Assembly: GCA_007123455.1 (NCBI GenBank) | Contig: SKKZ01000050.1 | Span: 1 to 13,750 of the forward strand | Reading direction: 5' to 3' | From: Coriobacteriia bacterium | GTDB taxonomy: Bacteria; Actinomycetota; Coriobacteriia; Anaerosomatales; SLCP01 | DNA: 13,750 bases | Part shown: one piece after another, positions 1 through 6,172 of the stretch | How the letters are laid out: the number at the start of each line of letters is the position of its first letter | Numbering within the stretch: the stretch's first letter is position 1 | Notes under the pieces: generated by a model | What the model was told of the DNA's origin: nothing | The model's database searches: none | What the model saw: the letters and a program-made list of their open reading frames with translations, nothing else | Made by a program: the position numbers and the translations under genes

Positions 1-53
1 CCGCAGCCCGGGCAGGGCGTATCGCACCCGCACCCGCTGCCGGACGGCTTCAT
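1..53 (-). CDS. Cysteine-rich protein, N-terminal fragment (runs off left edge)
   Basis: Only the first 17 complete codons are in the window. They read MKPSGSGCGCDTPCPGC, with five cysteines within ten residues (C8, C10, C14, C17 and spacing CxCxxxCxxC), the type of spacing used for Zn or Fe-S ligands. The ATG overlaps the TGA of the upstream 83-residue gene in a 4-nt ATGA, so the two are almost certainly translationally coupled and share one operon. No family can be assigned from so short a piece. The start choice rests on the overlap and on the absence of any other start nearby. Confidence 0.5.
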   Translation of the reverse strand, partial: MKPSGSGCGCDTPCPGC

Positions 54-301
54 CGCCCCGCCTCCGGGAGCTCGAGCACCCGCACGCCCACGGACGAGGC
101 AAGGCCGAGCGGGAGCGTCACCAGGTGTCCGCCCTCGAACTCGACCTCGGCGAAGGTCGGACGCGAGGCCGGGTAGCGGGCGAGCACCCGCGCGACGCTG
201 CCCTGCACGACGCCTGCAGCCCGGTACTTCACGTGTGCGGGGTCCGGGCTATCTGTATGGACCACACACGCGGTGGCGATAGGTACGTCCGCCAACGACA
301 T
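50..301 (-). CDS. Conserved-looking hypothetical protein, 83 aa
   Basis: The ATG at 301 has a strong SD (GGAGGAG, 305-311) at good spacing and a candidate sigma70-type promoter further upstream, so this is very likely a real gene. The product is soluble, with no signal peptide or membrane segment and no cysteine except Cys12. The C-terminal half alternates acidic and hydrophobic stretches (FAEVEFEGG, then VRVLELPE), suggesting a small beta-rich domain. I do not recognise the family. It is the first gene of an operon whose second gene begins by a 4-nt overlap and encodes a cysteine-rich N-terminus, so a metal-related role is possible but is only inferred from context. Confidence 0.65.
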   Translation of the reverse strand: MSLADVPIATACVVHTDSPDPAHVKYRAAGVVQGSVARVLARYPASRPTFAEVEFEGGHLVTLPLGLASSVGVRVLELPEAGR

Positions 302-353
302 GGCTCCTCCGTTCGTCGGTGCTTAGCAGATACGAAGTCATAACATTAGTGGA

Positions 354-382
354 AGCTTATTCGGCAACCCGCCCGATGTCAA
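354..382 (-). promoter_or_regulatory. Candidate sigma70 promoter for the 83-aa gene
   Basis: On the minus strand a perfect -35 box TTGACA (382-377) is followed after 17 nt by TAAGCT (359-354), which keeps the three most conserved -10 positions (T1, A2, T6). A start about 7 nt further on would give a leader of roughly 45 nt ending in the SD of the gene at 301. The -10 match is moderate, so this is a candidate only. Confidence 0.4.
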
Positions 383-479
383 GCGCCGCCGAGCGCTCTG
401 TCTGCCACAGTCAGTGATTACCAAGTGTGCTCATCGGGGAACGCTCAACGCATGCCTGCAAGGAGAGGAGGTGTGAGGG

Positions 480-761
480 ATGCAGATGCAGAGTGAGCCC
501 CATGTGATGACGTGCCTGGCCGAGGCGTGCTCGTGGAACTGCGAGGACCAGTGCTGCGCACCGTCGATCGAGGTCGGGGCGGACCATCCGCAGTGCGACA
601 CGTTCACCACCGAGCCACGTGAGCCACAGGACGTCATGGCTTCGGTGTCGGACTGCAAGGTCGCCGACTGTCACTTCAACCACGAGATGTCGTGCGGCGC
701 CGCCGGTATCACACTTGGCGTACATTCGGATCATGCCGACTGCATGACCTTCCGCGCGTAG
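480..761 (+). CDS. DUF1540 domain protein with two Cys-rich repeats, 93 aa
   Basis: The protein contains two copies of the DUF1540-type cysteine module. Repeat 1 has C12-x4-C17-x3-C21-x3-C25-x13-C39. Repeat 2 has C59-x4-C64, then H68 where repeat 1 has C21, then C72 and C88. Such spacing is expected to bind a metal ion, but the biological role of DUF1540 proteins is not established. The ATG at 480 is set by a strong SD (GGAGGTG, 467-473) six nt upstream. It is a single-gene unit: a minus-strand operon lies upstream and a strong hairpin downstream (786-833). The Cys-to-His change in repeat 2 would keep a metal ligand. Family assignment is by recognition of the spacing. Confidence 0.85.
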   Translation: MQMQSEPHVMTCLAEACSWNCEDQCCAPSIEVGADHPQCDTFTTEPREPQDVMASVSDCKVADCHFNHEMSCGAAGITLGVHSDHADCMTFRA

Positions 762-785
762 AGAGGGACGACGCGTGTCAACGGT

Positions 786-833
786 CCACGAGCGAGCCCC
801 GGCATCCCGTCATGAGGAGCCGGGGCTTCGTGG
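786..833 (+). terminator. Rho-independent-like hairpin after the DUF1540 gene
   Basis: A nine-bp GC-rich stem (795-803 with 819-827, AGCCCCGGC/GCCGGGGCT) has a 15-nt loop and is extended, after a 3-nt bulge, by six more pairs (786-791 with 828-833). It begins 25 nt after the stop codon. No T-run follows, as is common in GC-rich actinobacteria, so termination is probable rather than certain. It also separates this gene from recQ. Confidence 0.6.
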
Positions 834-914
834 TCCCGCGACCGTGTCGTCCCGATGGGTTACTCTCCTTGAGCCGGCCAACACGCCTGTCGCCTCACTC
901 CGGGAGAGTCGCGG

Positions 915-2735
915 ATGTCCCTTCGCGCCACATCGATCGCCACCACGCTTGCCGAGGTGTTCGGCTACGCGGAGTTCCGCCCGCACCAGGCCGAGATCAT
1001 CGAGCACGTGATCGCCGGCACCGACGCGTTCGTGCTCATGCCCACCGGCGGCGGCAAGTCACTCTGCTATCAGATCCCGGCGCTACACCGGTCCGGGGTC
1101 ACCGTCGTGGTCTCGCCGCTGATCGCGCTCATGAAAGACCAGGTCGACGCGTTGCGCGCAAACGGCGTGGCCGCCGCCGTCCTCAACTCCTCGCTCTCCG
1201 CCGGGGAGTCCCGGGCGGTCCTTGGCGACCTGCGTGCCGGAGCGCTCGACCTGCTCTACGTCGCGCCCGAGCGGCTCGTGCTCGACGGCTTCCTCGGCGA
1301 GTTGGCGCGGGTCGAGATCGCGCTCTTCGCCATCGACGAGGCGCACTGCGTGAGCCAGTGGGGGCACGACTTCCGCCCCGAGTACGTCCGCCTCTCGGTG
1401 TTGCGCGAGCGGTTCGCTCACGTGCCCGTCGTCGCGCTCACGGCCACCGCCGACGAGCAGACGCGCGCAGACGTCCTCCACCAGCTCGGGCTCGGCAAGG
1501 CGCGGGTGTTCGCGACCGGATTCGACCGGCCCAACATCCACTACTCGGCCGCGTACAAGACCAAGCCCGCCGAGCAGCTCATCGAGTTCCTGCGCGACTA
1601 CCGGGGCGCGTCGGGAATCGTCTACGCACTCTCGCGCAAGCGGGTCGAGCAGGTCGCGGAGCGCCTTCGCGACGCGGGTTTCTCGGCGGCGGCCTACCAC
1701 GCGGGTATGGACGCGGCCGAGCGCACGCGGGTGCAGGAGGAGTTCCTCGGCGACAGGCTCGATATCGTCGTGGCGACGGTGGCGTTCGGCATGGGGATCG
1801 ACAAGCCCGACGTGCGCTTCGTGGTCCACTACGACATGCCCAAGTCGATCGAGGGCTACTACCAGGAGACCGGCCGGGCCGGGCGCGACGGGCTGCCGGC
1901 GCGGGCGTTGATGCTCTGGAGCATGCAGGACGTGGTGACCGCGCGCGGCTTCATAGAGGCGGGCGCCAACGAGGAGCAGCGCCGCATCGAGTCGCACAAG
2001 CTGAGCGCGATGATCGCGTTCGCCGAGGCGCTCTCGTGCCGCCGGGGCGCGCTGCTCGGGTACTTCGGCGAGGAGCTGGCTTCAGGGTGCGGGTGCTGCG
2101 ACGTGTGCGACACGCCGCCGGAGACCTACGACGCGACCGTCCACGCGCAGCAGGCGCTCTCGGCGGTCTACCGGCTGGGGGAGCGGTTCGGGCTCGGCTA
2201 CGTGGTCGACGTGGTGCGGGGCGCGGGCATCGAGCGCATCGTCGCCAACGGGCACGACCGGCTCTCCGTCTACGGGATCGGCGCCGGGCACTCACGGGAC
2301 GAGTGGACCTCCATCCTCCGCCAGCTGATCCACCGCGGGTACCTGCGCGTCGACGTCGCCGAGTACTCGACCCTGAAGCTCGCCGGGCGGGCCGGCAGCG
2401 TTCTCAGGGGCGAAGAGACGGTCGTGCTCGCGCGGCCTCCCGCACCGCGCAAGAAGACACCGGCCGAGAAGCCCGCCGCGAAGGGTGCGCGCGCCGCGCG
2501 CTCGCTCGAGACCGAGGAGCAGGTCGCGCTCTTCGAGCGGCTGCGCGAGCTCAGGCGCGAGATCGCCGCCGAGCAGCAGGTGCCCGCGTACGTGGTCTTC
2601 GCCGACGCCGCGCTCGCCGACATGGCGCGCCGCGCACCGCGCACCCGCGAGGACTTCCTCGCGGTGAGCGGCGTGGGGGCGGCGAAGCTCGAGCGCTACG
2701 GGGAGGCGTTCCTGGCGGCGATCGCGGGGGAGTGA
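915..2735 (+). CDS. recQ: ATP-dependent DNA helicase RecQ, 606 aa
   Basis: RecQ is a 3'-5' DNA helicase that processes stalled forks and recombination intermediates. All expected parts are visible: motif 0 (FRPHQ, 21-25), Walker A (PTGGGKS, 43-49), SPLIALMKDQ (67-76), DEAH (141-144) followed by the aromatic-rich CVSQWGHDFRPEY loop, the SF2 C-terminal domain with QETGRAGRDG near 319-328, a zinc-binding segment with GCGCCDVCD, a winged-helix (RQC) domain, a basic Pro/Ala/Lys linker near 515-535, and a C-terminal HRDC-like domain. Length and layout match full-length bacterial RecQ. The ATG at 915 has a GGGAG SD about eight nt upstream. Third-position GC is much higher than in the accessory genes to the right, consistent with core chromosome. 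It converges with the PIN toxin gene, with only 15 nt between stops and no evident terminator. Confidence 0.97.
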   Translation: MSLRATSIATTLAEVFGYAEFRPHQAEIIEHVIAGTDAFVLMPTGGGKSLCYQIPALHRSGVTVVVSPLIALMKDQVDALRANGVAAAVLNSSLSAGESRAVLGDLRAGALDLLYVAPERLVLDGFLGELARVEIALFAIDEAHCVSQWGHDFRPEYVRLSVLRERFAHVPVVALTATADEQTRADVLHQLGLGKARVFATGFDRPNIHYSAAYKTKPAEQLIEFLRDYRGASGIVYALSRKRVEQVAERLRDAGFSAAAYHAGMDAAERTRVQEEFLGDRLDIVVATVAFGMGIDKPDVRFVVHYDMPKSIEGYYQETGRAGRDGLPARALMLWSMQDVVTARGFIEAGANEEQRRIESHKLSAMIAFAEALSCRRGALLGYFGEELASGCGCCDVCDTPPETYDATVHAQQALSAVYRLGERFGLGYVVDVVRGAGIERIVANGHDRLSVYGIGAGHSRDEWTSILRQLIHRGYLRVDVAEYSTLKLAGRAGSVLRGEETVVLARPPAPRKKTPAEKPAAKGARAARSLETEEQVALFERLRELRREIAAEQQVPAYVVFADAALADMARRAPRTREDFLAVSGVGAAKLERYGEAFLAAIAGE

Positions 2736-2750
2736 GGGCGGGGGGCTGCG

Positions 2751-3173
2751 CTACGCCAGCAGCTTGACCGGGCATTCGGTCACGCGCGCGTGTGCCCTGT
2801 CGGCTGTCACCAGCTCGCAGTCGAGCTTGATCGCCAGGGCGGGGAACGCCGCTTCGTGCAGCGTCAGATCGTATGCGAGCGCGAGATCGAGAGCGGCTTT
2901 CATGAGCTCGGCATCGAGCGGGACGGTCAGGATCTCGGCCTCGAACAGTCCCTCGATGGCCGTGTGAAGTGTTGCCGCATCGAGGTCTGCGTAACGCAAC
3001 CCGTTGAGCACCTCGGTAGGCATGTGTGGTGGAGCCGCGAGAAGAAGATCGCCCCGTGAGTGGGCGGACAGGAGCTCAAGTGCGTACTCGACGTGGCACT
3101 CGTCCGTGTCGTTGAACCACTTGTAGGCGACCGAGCTGTCGATCACCAAGACCGAGCGGCCGGTGTCGCTCAC
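2751..3173 (-). CDS. PIN-domain toxin, VapC-like ribonuclease, 140 aa
   Basis: PIN-domain toxins are Mg-dependent ribonucleases that block translation. The acidic active-site positions can be placed: D12 in VIDSSVAYKWF, E54 in PTEVLNGL, E107 in YDLTLHEAAFPALA and D125 in VTADRAH. At the third position most VapC proteins have Asp (as in YDAxYLALA), so E107 is a conservative but unusual change. The start is a GTG at 3173 that overlaps the antitoxin stop as GTGA, so the toxin is translationally coupled to the RHH gene. Length is typical. With its partner it forms a self-contained module in the minus orientation. Confidence 0.88.
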   Translation of the reverse strand: MSDTGRSVLVIDSSVAYKWFNDTDECHVEYALELLSAHSRGDLLLAAPPHMPTEVLNGLRYADLDAATLHTAIEGLFEAEILTVPLDAELMKAALDLALAYDLTLHEAAFPALAIKLDCELVTADRAHARVTECPVKLLA

Positions 3174-3466
3174 TTGTCTTCCTTTGCGACAGATGGCAAC
3201 CAGGGTTCCGGCATGTCCCGGAAGTGGCGGATTATGCCCGTTCCGTCGGTACCCTTGGGCATGTGCGTGGCGGTCTCTCGCATCTTGTCGATCGCAGCGT
3301 CGATGCGCTCGGCGCGCTCTGCGCGGGCCCGCTCGCCATCGAGTGTGGCGATGTAGTGGGCGGCCGCCTCCTGCACGAAGCCGCTGCGCGTGGTACCCGC
3401 CTCTGAGGCACGCCGGTCGATATCTTCGAGCAGTTCGTCAGGGACGGAGATAGTCGTCTTTGCCAT
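3170..3466 (-). CDS. Ribbon-helix-helix antitoxin (VapB/CopG-like), 98 aa
   Basis: The first 45 residues form a ribbon-helix-helix (RHH) DNA-binding domain: a beta strand (KTTISVPDELL) followed by two helices (EDIDRRASEAG; TRSGFVQEAAAHYIA). The rest is charged and helical with a Pro/Trp-containing tail (PEPWLP), which would wrap the toxin. I chose the ATG at 3466 because GAGGTGG lies about seven nt upstream (3480-3474) and because the RHH strand begins right after it; an in-frame extension upstream would cross the promoter. It should neutralise the PIN toxin encoded immediately downstream and repress its own promoter, as RHH antitoxins usually do. Confidence 0.88.
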   Translation of the reverse strand: MAKTTISVPDELLEDIDRRASEAGTTRSGFVQEAAAHYIATLDGERARAERAERIDAAIDKMRETATHMPKGTDGTGIIRHFRDMPEPWLPSVAKEDK

Positions 3467-3480
3467 CGTGGGGCCACCTC

Positions 3481-3532
3481 GGGTATGACGATAAGTAGTA
3501 TCAACAGTAATACCCATGCGGTTCACTGTCAA
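3481..3532 (-). promoter_or_regulatory. Promoter and likely operator of the RHH/PIN module
   Basis: On the minus strand TTGACA (3532-3527), 17 nt, TACTGT (3509-3504) form a near-consensus promoter. Overlapping the -10 are nested inverted repeats: GTAT-8 nt-ATAC (3498-3513 on plus) and an outer GGGTAT (3481-3486) with ATACCC (3510-3515). Their position fits an operator for autorepression by the RHH antitoxin. The promoter is read directly; the operator role is inferred. Confidence 0.65.
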
Positions 3533-3660
3533 AGAGGGGCGCTCAACCCTACGCCAGAGGTGCTGCACGAGTTCGTTGAGGCGCCGGCAGCAGGGGAGTG
3601 TCGACTTCCAACCCTCGCCGAGGAGTACCATGTCATACGAAACCGACATGGGAGGAAGCC

Positions 3661-3876
3661 GTGGAACCACTGTTGCTGCTCGCCATCGTCCTTGCCGTCT
3701 ACGGGGCGCTCGTGCTCGCTACCGCCATCTTCAAGCCCGAGCCGATCTGGAAGATGGCCAAGGTCCAGGGGTTCGTCAGCCTGTTGGGTGAGACGGGTAC
3801 GGTCGTACTGTTCGTCGTCGTGGGCATCGCGGCGTTCGTGGGCGCGTACTTCTCCTACATCAACGCCGACCTCTAG
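3661..3876 (+). CDS. Small integral membrane protein with two TM helices, 71 aa
   Basis: Two hydrophobic segments are clear: residues about 4-21 (LLLLAIVLAVYGALVLAT) and about 44-66 (ending AAFVGAYFSY), joined by a short cytoplasmic-type loop containing KPEPIWKMAKVQG. No catalytic motif is seen. I take the GTG at 3661 as start because GGAGGA (3651-3656) sits just upstream and the hydrophobic helix begins immediately; the in-frame ATG at 3598 would add 21 polar residues without an SD. The gene stands alone between minus-strand modules and lies divergent to the RHH/PIN operon. Function unknown; whether it belongs to the island or is older chromosome cannot be told. Confidence 0.7.
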   Translation: MEPLLLLAIVLAVYGALVLATAIFKPEPIWKMAKVQGFVSLLGETGTVVLFVVVGIAAFVGAYFSYINADL

Positions 3877-3936
3877 CGCTTCGTGACGGGCCTCGCGTCC
3901 CTCGCGTTCGTGATCGCTGTGGCGTTCCTCGTCCAG

Positions 3937-4023
3937 AGGGGCCCTAACAGTATCCGACCGGAATCCGACTCAATCCCTTCGAATCGGAGTTGATGCCGGC
4001 GGGTTGCCAACCCTAACGGATGC
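3937..4023. repeat. Degenerate direct repeat, copy 1 (about 87 nt)
   Basis: This stretch aligns without gaps to 4828-4914 in the same orientation: I count about 57 of 87 identical positions, rising to 27 of 33 over 3937-3969, whose core is GACCGGAATCCGAC. It lies downstream of the HTH gene (stop at 4080), in the otherwise gene-free gap 3877-4079. Inside it is a 13-nt palindrome, GGGTTGCCAACCC. It does not show integron-type RYYYAAC/GTTRRRY end boxes. Confidence 0.6.
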
Positions 4024-4079
4024 GGATCGTCGCGGTCAGCTACTTCATGGGCTCTGCGGCGACGCCCTCCAGGCATAGG

Positions 4080-4595
4080 TCATGACGTCGGCAGGGCCGT
4101 CCGATCTCGTCTTGTGCGCTTCGTCTCCTTCTGCGAAGCCGGTCGCACAGTCACGTCGACCTCACAGTCCATCGCGCTGAGCAGAACGATTAGCTTGTCC
4201 ACTGACTTGGTGCGATTCTTGACGTCGAGCAGCCTCTGGATCTGGGCGGGCGAAGTCCGCGCACGCCGAGTGATCTCTCGTTGCGACAGCGGACTGGCCT
4301 GCATGCACTCCTGGGCGGCGATCGTGAGCTTGTAGAGAAGCAGGTCTCGCATGTACGCGGGGTCTTCGTTGTACTCGAGGACCGCATCAGCGTGAACTGA
4401 GCCTTCAGCTCCGGACTCCAGGACGAACGTGAACGCCTCACGGCCGAAGTCCTCATCAGCGTAGACCCTTGCCACCGGGTCGTTCTTGCCAGGAGTGGGA
4501 TCGAGCTTCGAGTACGGCATGGGGAGGACACCCTTACTCAAAGTGACCTCGAAGGCCCGCTTGTGGTTGTTTGCCTTGACTCGCCTTATCTTCAC
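4080..4595 (-). CDS. HTH protein, probable antitoxin or regulator, 171 aa
   Basis: The N-terminal part (about 1-78) is a beta-rich domain with conserved-looking patches (FEVTLS, MPYSKLDPTP, GREAFTFVLESG, YNEDPAYMRDLLLYKLT). The segment about 100-140 (LSQREITRRARTSPAQIQRLL...SVDKLIVLLSAMDCEVDV) reads as a helix-turn-helix of the XRE/HigA type, with the two DNA-contact helices around 104-122. A basic tail follows (KETKRTRRDR). The GTG at 4595 overlaps the upstream TGA as GTGA, and the SD AAGGAGG lies within the upstream gene's last codons, so it is translationally coupled. From memory, proteins of this architecture occur in tandem with a small partner, which fits here. Antitoxin role is inferred. 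Confidence 0.75.
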   Translation of the reverse strand: MKIRRVKANNHKRAFEVTLSKGVLPMPYSKLDPTPGKNDPVARVYADEDFGREAFTFVLESGAEGSVHADAVLEYNEDPAYMRDLLLYKLTIAAQECMQASPLSQREITRRARTSPAQIQRLLDVKNRTKSVDKLIVLLSAMDCEVDVTVRPASQKETKRTRRDRTALPTS

Positions 4596-4804
4596 AGCAG
4601 TCCCTCCTTATCCAGTTGCTCGATCAAGCCCCGAACCCGCCGATCGGCTGAGCCCTTCCACGCGAGGAACACGTAACCGCCGCGCTTCACTTTCGACATC
4701 TGATAAATGTTACCTTCCCAGGTAGCAGAAATGCACACCCGCTCGAGTTGATGGAGGAGTACCGCGGCACGTTGAGACACGATCTCAGGATTCGAGCGCG
4801 CCAA
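4592..4804 (-). CDS. Small partner of the HTH protein, possibly internally truncated, 70 aa
   Basis: The reading frame begins at a TTG (4804) with a weak SD and ends in a 4-nt overlap with the HTH gene. It contains RGGYVFLAWKG (about residues 41-51) followed directly by SADRRVRGLIEQLDKEGLL. From memory, related partner proteins carry a His-containing segment (HVHV-type) and a WDL-type strand between these two blocks, so this copy may have lost about 30 residues. That comparison is recollection, not an alignment. An alternative start is the ATG of MSKVKRGG (4693), giving only 33-34 residues. Function unknown; if the family reading is right, the protein is probably inactive while the frame is kept to drive translation of the HTH gene. 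Confidence 0.5.
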   Translation of the reverse strand: MARSNPEIVSQRAAVLLHQLERVCISATWEGNIYQMSKVKRGGYVFLAWKGSADRRVRGLIEQLDKEGLL

Positions 4805-4827
4805 GCACCCGCCGGCGATTGTTGCCG

Positions 4828-4914
4828 AGGGGTGCTACCAGGATCTGACCGGATTCCGACGCGGTTCTAGCGAGTCCGAAGGGATGCAGTTGCGTTGCTA
4901 GCCCAAAGGGGCCG
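4828..4914. repeat. Degenerate direct repeat, copy 2 (about 87 nt)
   Basis: Second copy of the element at 3937-4023, same orientation, core GACCGGATTCCGAC at 4847-4860 (13 of 14 identical to copy 1). It sits directly downstream of the frameshifted ParE gene and 24 nt upstream of the next minus-strand ORF. The two copies therefore bound the HTH gene pair like the ends of a cassette. A shorter, weaker resemblance (ACCGGATTC, then TTGCT and GCCCAA blocks) is seen at 5471-5510. Confidence 0.6.
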
Positions 4915-4925
4915 GCCGCTCGGGT

Positions 4926-5270
4926 TCACTCAGCCACGCAGGCGGCGGCGTTTGCGTGAAGGGTCGCGGGCAGCATGAAGGAGAGCGACGACGACGACGT
5001 TGTCGGACTCGACGCGGTAGTAAAGGCATTAGGGTAGCGCTCGAGAAGGCAGCGTCGGGCGTCACGGTAGTCGATGGGAGATGCCTCGGGGAAGGCGAGG
5101 AGCGATTCGACAGCAGTCTCGACTGCGCCAAGAAAATCGTCACCAAGTCCGGGGCGCTGGACCTCATACCATACACGCGCGGCCTCGATCTCGGCCACGG
5201 CATCCGCGAGGATCCACAACTGTCCCGGCACGAAGATCAGCCGCGCAGCCGGCGCTTGGCCTCGTCCCAT
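4926..5270 (-). pseudogene. ParE/RelE-family toxin, frameshifted
   Basis: Residues about 20-83 match a ParE/RelE toxin: AVAEIEAARVWYEVQRPGLG, then FLGAVETAVESLLAFPEASP and RRCLLERYPNAF. After this the frame becomes Ser/Thr/Ala-rich nonsense. Shifting frame at the AAA run on the plus strand (5022-5024) restores the family ending: YYRVESDNVVVVALLHAARD and a basic tail, with a stop at 4932-4930. A single missing T in the minus-strand TTT run explains it. The start is uncertain: ATG at 5270 (34-nt overlap with the antitoxin) or GTG at 5231, just after the antitoxin stop. The break removes the C-terminal strands and the Arg expected for activity, so the toxin is probably dead unless the base is a sequencing error. 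Confidence 0.8.
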
Positions 5271-5449
5271 GTCATGACGTCAGCTGTCCCGCGATCCAGT
5301 GCATCGAGGCGACGGTCGAGCTCGGCTCTCTGGGCAGGAGTCAGCCGCACTGACTCGGGCTCGGCGCGCAGACTCTCCCACAGGTCGCCGATAAGCCTGA
5401 GGCGCTCTTCTGGTGCGAGCTTGTCGATGTCGATTGCAGGTGTACCCAT
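5237..5449 (-). CDS. Addiction-module antitoxin (TIGR02574-like), 70 aa
   Basis: This small acidic, helical protein matches the putative addiction-module component family (PF09720/TIGR02574): IDIDKLAPEERLRLIGDLWESL at residues about 7-27, LTPAQRAELDRRLDAL at about 36-51, and the typical ending TADVMTWDEAKRRLRG. Family members pair with ParE/RelE toxins, exactly the gene that follows. The ATG at 5449 is chosen because the conserved helix begins there and a promoter lies so close that the mRNA is probably leaderless; the GAGG just before the ATG is too near for a normal SD. With its toxin frameshifted this antitoxin may be an orphan, but it could still neutralise a related toxin elsewhere. Confidence 0.87.
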   Translation of the reverse strand: MGTPAIDIDKLAPEERLRLIGDLWESLRAEPESVRLTPAQRAELDRRLDALDRGTADVMTWDEAKRRLRG

Positions 5450-5455
5450 GCCTCG

Positions 5456-5484
5456 ATGATACGCCCTCGTCCAAACAAGACCAA
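5456..5484 (-). promoter_or_regulatory. Promoter of the antitoxin gene, probably leaderless
   Basis: On the minus strand TTGGTC (5484-5479), 17 nt, TATCAT (5461-5456) form a good sigma70-type promoter. Only six nt separate the -10 from the ATG at 5449, so transcription would start at or next to the start codon. Leaderless mRNAs are common in Actinobacteria. Confidence 0.6.
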
Positions 5485-5509
5485 ACCGGATTCTTGCTGT
5501 GGCCCAACC

Positions 5510-5772
5510 CAAGGAGCAGCTGAGCGACAAGGTCATGGACCGGGTCAAGCTCAAGACTTGTGGAGGACGGGGTTCGTTATCCTCACTGGTTGAAGCGATG
5601 AGAACGCAACAGCCCTTGGTTGTCGGGTTCGAGACCCGAAGGGGGGAGGGCTCCTGTGTCAGTCTCCGCTTTGGCGCTGTCCCAACCGTTCACCCGCTGG
5701 CAGCTCTTGCCGATACAAAGGGGCAACCGTCGCACTACAGATTCCGAGACCTTCTAAGGGGCTGGCCAGACT
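5510..5772. other. Gene-free stretch
   Basis: I find no convincing gene in this stretch. A 17-nt hairpin with a tRNA T-arm-like loop (TCGGG TTCGAGA CCCGA, 5623-5639) is present, but no matching acceptor or anticodon arm could be built around it. The sequence may be debris of a lost cassette, because the weak third repeat copy lies at its left edge. Confidence 0.4.
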
Positions 5773-6069
5773 ATGGATGCACTTGCAGGCGCAGGCACGG
5801 GCACTAGCTATGGACTATTCTCCGCGTTCTGCTGCTTCGGATATCTAGTACCGATCGTCGTCGCGCTTGCGCTTCTGGTTCTTTGGGTGGTTGCACTCGT
5901 GGATGTGCTCCAGCGGCAGGAGAATCAGTTTCCTGGCGTCGCATCGGGCAACCCCAACCCGAACGAACGACTAATCTGGGTGCTGGTGGTGCTACTGCTG
6001 AACGGACTCGGGGCCCTGGTGTACTACTTCATGGTGATGCGGCCCCTCCCGCGGGTCCCTCGGCGTTAG
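5773..6069 (+). CDS. PLDc_N-like small membrane protein, 98 aa
   Basis: Two transmembrane helices (about 24-46 and 67-88) flank a short loop. The pattern WVVALVDVLQRQ, then NPNERLIWVLVVLLLNGLGALVYYF, is that of the phospholipase D nuclease N-terminal domain (PF13396), a membrane module often found alone in small proteins of unknown role. No PLD catalytic HKD motif is present. The ATG at 5773 follows AAGGGG by about 12 nt, a rather long spacing. The Cys pair near residues 20-21 lies in the first helix region. It is followed after about 100 nt by the nuclease-helicase gene; they may or may not share a transcript. Confidence 0.75.
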   Translation: MDALAGAGTGTSYGLFSAFCCFGYLVPIVVALALLVLWVVALVDVLQRQENQFPGVASGNPNPNERLIWVLVVLLLNGLGALVYYFMVMRPLPRVPRR

Positions 6070-6172
6070 CGCAGGCAAGACGCCATTACGTGAGGTGGCA
6101 TCTCCTCGGTCTACTAAGCTCGATCTGTCATACTGCTGGTGATCTCTGCCAATCAGCACGGGGAGCTAGGGC

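Noticed and set aside
1083..1997. Minus-strand frame of 304 codons inside recQ
   Set aside because: His/Arg/Val-rich antisense shadow of the recQ codons, with no SD or domain.
692..2767. Long plus-strand frame overlapping recQ (691 codons)
   Set aside because: It is the arginine-rich shadow of recQ in another frame, caused by high GC. It has no conserved motif and no SD.
3937..4914. Integron attC sites
   Set aside because: The direct repeats sit where attC sites would, but their ends do not give paired RYYYAAC and GTTRRRY boxes on either strand, and no integrase is in the window.
5623..5646. T-arm-like hairpin of a possible tRNA gene
   Set aside because: The T stem and loop look right, but the following AGGGGGG has no complementary 5' acceptor within the expected distance, and no 7-nt anticodon loop with a proper stem can be built. 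A tRNA remnant or att site remains possible but is unsupported.
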